From an uncultured Selenomonadales bacterium (GTDB taxonomy: Bacteria; Bacillota; Negativicutes; Selenomonadales; Selenomonadaceae), in contig CALFJB010000060.1 in NCBI GenBank assembly GCA_937877565.1, forward strand, positions 1 to 6,287: 6,287 nt of DNA, given 5' to 3'. Position numbers and translations under genes: made by a program. Each line of letters opens with the position of its first letter. The first letter of the stretch is position 1. Of the stretch, positions 5,525 through 6,287 are shown in pieces. Under the pieces are notes generated by a model. That model was not told the DNA's origin. It saw nothing but the letters and a program-made list of their open reading frames with translations, and ran no database searches.

Positions 5525-6287
5525 TTGAAAATTTTTTTGGCAGAGTACTTAGGTTTTTGTTACGGCGTTAAGCGAGCGATAAAAATTGCTAAAGAAAATG
5601 CGGACGGAAAATGTTGTACGCTGGGACCGATAATTCACAATCCGCAAATGGTTGAAAGACTTAAGGCAGAAGGCGTAGACTCGGCGGAAAGTTTGGACGC
5701 GATTAAAGAAGGCACTGTAATAATACGTTCACATGGCGTTGGACCGAAAATCTATGAGAAAATTAAAGCCAAAGGTTTGCGAATAGTTGACGCGACTTGT
5801 CCGCACGTGAAAAGGGCGCAGATGGCTGCAAGGGAATTAGTTAATGAAGGCTACGAAGTTGTTATCGTAGGGGAAAAAAATCATCCCGAAGTTAAAAGCA
5901 TTCTTGAGTGGGCGGAAAAACGTACGACTATCGTTGAAACAGTAACAGAGGCAGAAAAATTTGCGCCTTGTCAAAGACTTGGAATCGTTTCACAAACAAC
6001 CGTATCGAATCAGCACTTTGAGGAAATAGTTCTGAAACTTTTGAGGAAGTCAAGCGATATAAGAATTTTACGCACGATTTGTACAGCGACGGATCAAAGA
6101 CAGAAAGCCGCAATGGAGCTTGCAGAGAAAGTTGAAGTAATGCTTGTAGTCGGAGGCAGAAACAGCGCGAATACCACAAAACTTGCAAAACTCTGCGAAA
6201 AAAAATGTAAAACGTATCACATTGAAACGGCAGAAGAAATTTTGCCGGAGTGGTTCACTCAATCAGAAAATTTATCAGCCCTGAAAG
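5525..6287 (+). CDS. ispH: 4-hydroxy-3-methylbut-2-enyl diphosphate reductase, 3' end beyond window
   Basis: IspH catalyses the last step of the non-mevalonate (MEP) isoprenoid pathway, reductively dehydroxylating HMBPP to IPP and DMAPP with a [4Fe-4S] cluster in the cytoplasm. The 254 codons present are in one frame. All three cluster cysteines are visible: C12 in LGFCYGVKRA, C92 in DATCPHV and C186 in TICTATDQRQ. Substrate-binding residues include H38 (GPIIHNP), H70 (RSHGVG), H120 (EKNHPE), the SQTTVS segment and GGRNSANT (E. coli has GGxNSSNS-like). Family length is about 280-320 residues, so only the tail is missing; in some Bacillota IspH is fused to ribosomal protein S1, which cannot be judged here. 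The start is TTG 5525, because GAAGGTGAG lies just upstream and the nearby GTG (5517) and TTG (5511) frames reach a stop at once. The gene is intact and marks the chromosomal anchor beside the decayed region. Confidence 0.97.
   Translation, partial: MKIFLAEYLGFCYGVKRAIKIAKENADGKCCTLGPIIHNPQMVERLKAEGVDSAESLDAIKEGTVIIRSHGVGPKIYEKIKAKGLRIVDATCPHVKRAQMAARELVNEGYEVVIVGEKNHPEVKSILEWAEKRTTIVETVTEAEKFAPCQRLGIVSQTTVSNQHFEEIVLKLLRKSSDIRILRTICTATDQRQKAAMELAEKVEVMLVVGGRNSANTTKLAKLCEKKCKTYHIETAEEILPEWFTQSENLSALK

Noticed and set aside
5928..6262. Minus-strand open frames opposite ispH
   Set aside because: They are shadows of an intact IspH frame with all cluster cysteines.
1..6287. tRNA, rRNA, CRISPR array or riboswitch
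   Set aside because: I read both strands and saw no cloverleaf, conserved rRNA stretch, regularly spaced repeat or recognisable riboswitch core; a covariance-model scan was not possible.

Overview
The window looks like a low-GC Bacillota chromosome (Clostridia or Negativicutes; the taxonomic call is a weak inference from base composition, ribosome binding sites and gene families). It holds a wrecked accessory locus next to one core housekeeping gene. The strongest theme is the decayed remains of a type III CRISPR-related, cyclic-oligoadenylate-type signalling module, broken by two insertion sequences, three reading-frame slips in the Cas10-like gene, and further nonsense and frameshift lesions in its neighbours.

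Layout. Bases 1-1273 (+) are most of a very AT-rich IS4-type insertion sequence with an intact DDE transposase. It has landed in a minus-strand RAMP-superfamily (Cas7/Csx10-like) gene, whose 5' part survives at 1274-1781 with a nonsense codon close to its start. Immediately upstream on the same strand, 1788-3240 encodes a Cas10/Cmr2-like protein of about 483 residues with two palm domains (GGDN in the first; DGNN and GGDD in the second), now split by three frameshifts. Its 5' end abuts an internally deleted IS5/IS427-like element (3241-3737) with 15-bp imperfect inverted repeats and flanking TA dinucleotides. Beyond that are a truncated gene start (3738-3770), an intrinsic terminator (3789-3829) and an intact small acidic protein of unknown function (3857-4249, minus), with a possible promoter upstream.

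On the plus strand, 4480-5280 carries the remains of a CARF-domain protein of the Csx1/TM1812 type. It is broken by one frameshift near its start, by two in-frame stops, one inside its conserved glycine motif, and by a further slip before its C-terminal remnant. After an AT-rich spacer with a good sigma-70-like promoter, ispH begins at a TTG codon (5525) and runs intact off the window end.

How the pieces fit: in known type III systems a Cas10 palm domain makes cyclic oligoadenylates after RAMP-guided target recognition, and CARF proteins sense them. A Cas10-like cyclase, a RAMP protein and a CARF protein together suggest an ancestral module of this logic. No CRISPR array, adaptation gene or intact effector is visible, and none of the three genes can be read through as it stands. 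The intact functions are the transposase, the acidic small protein and IspH.
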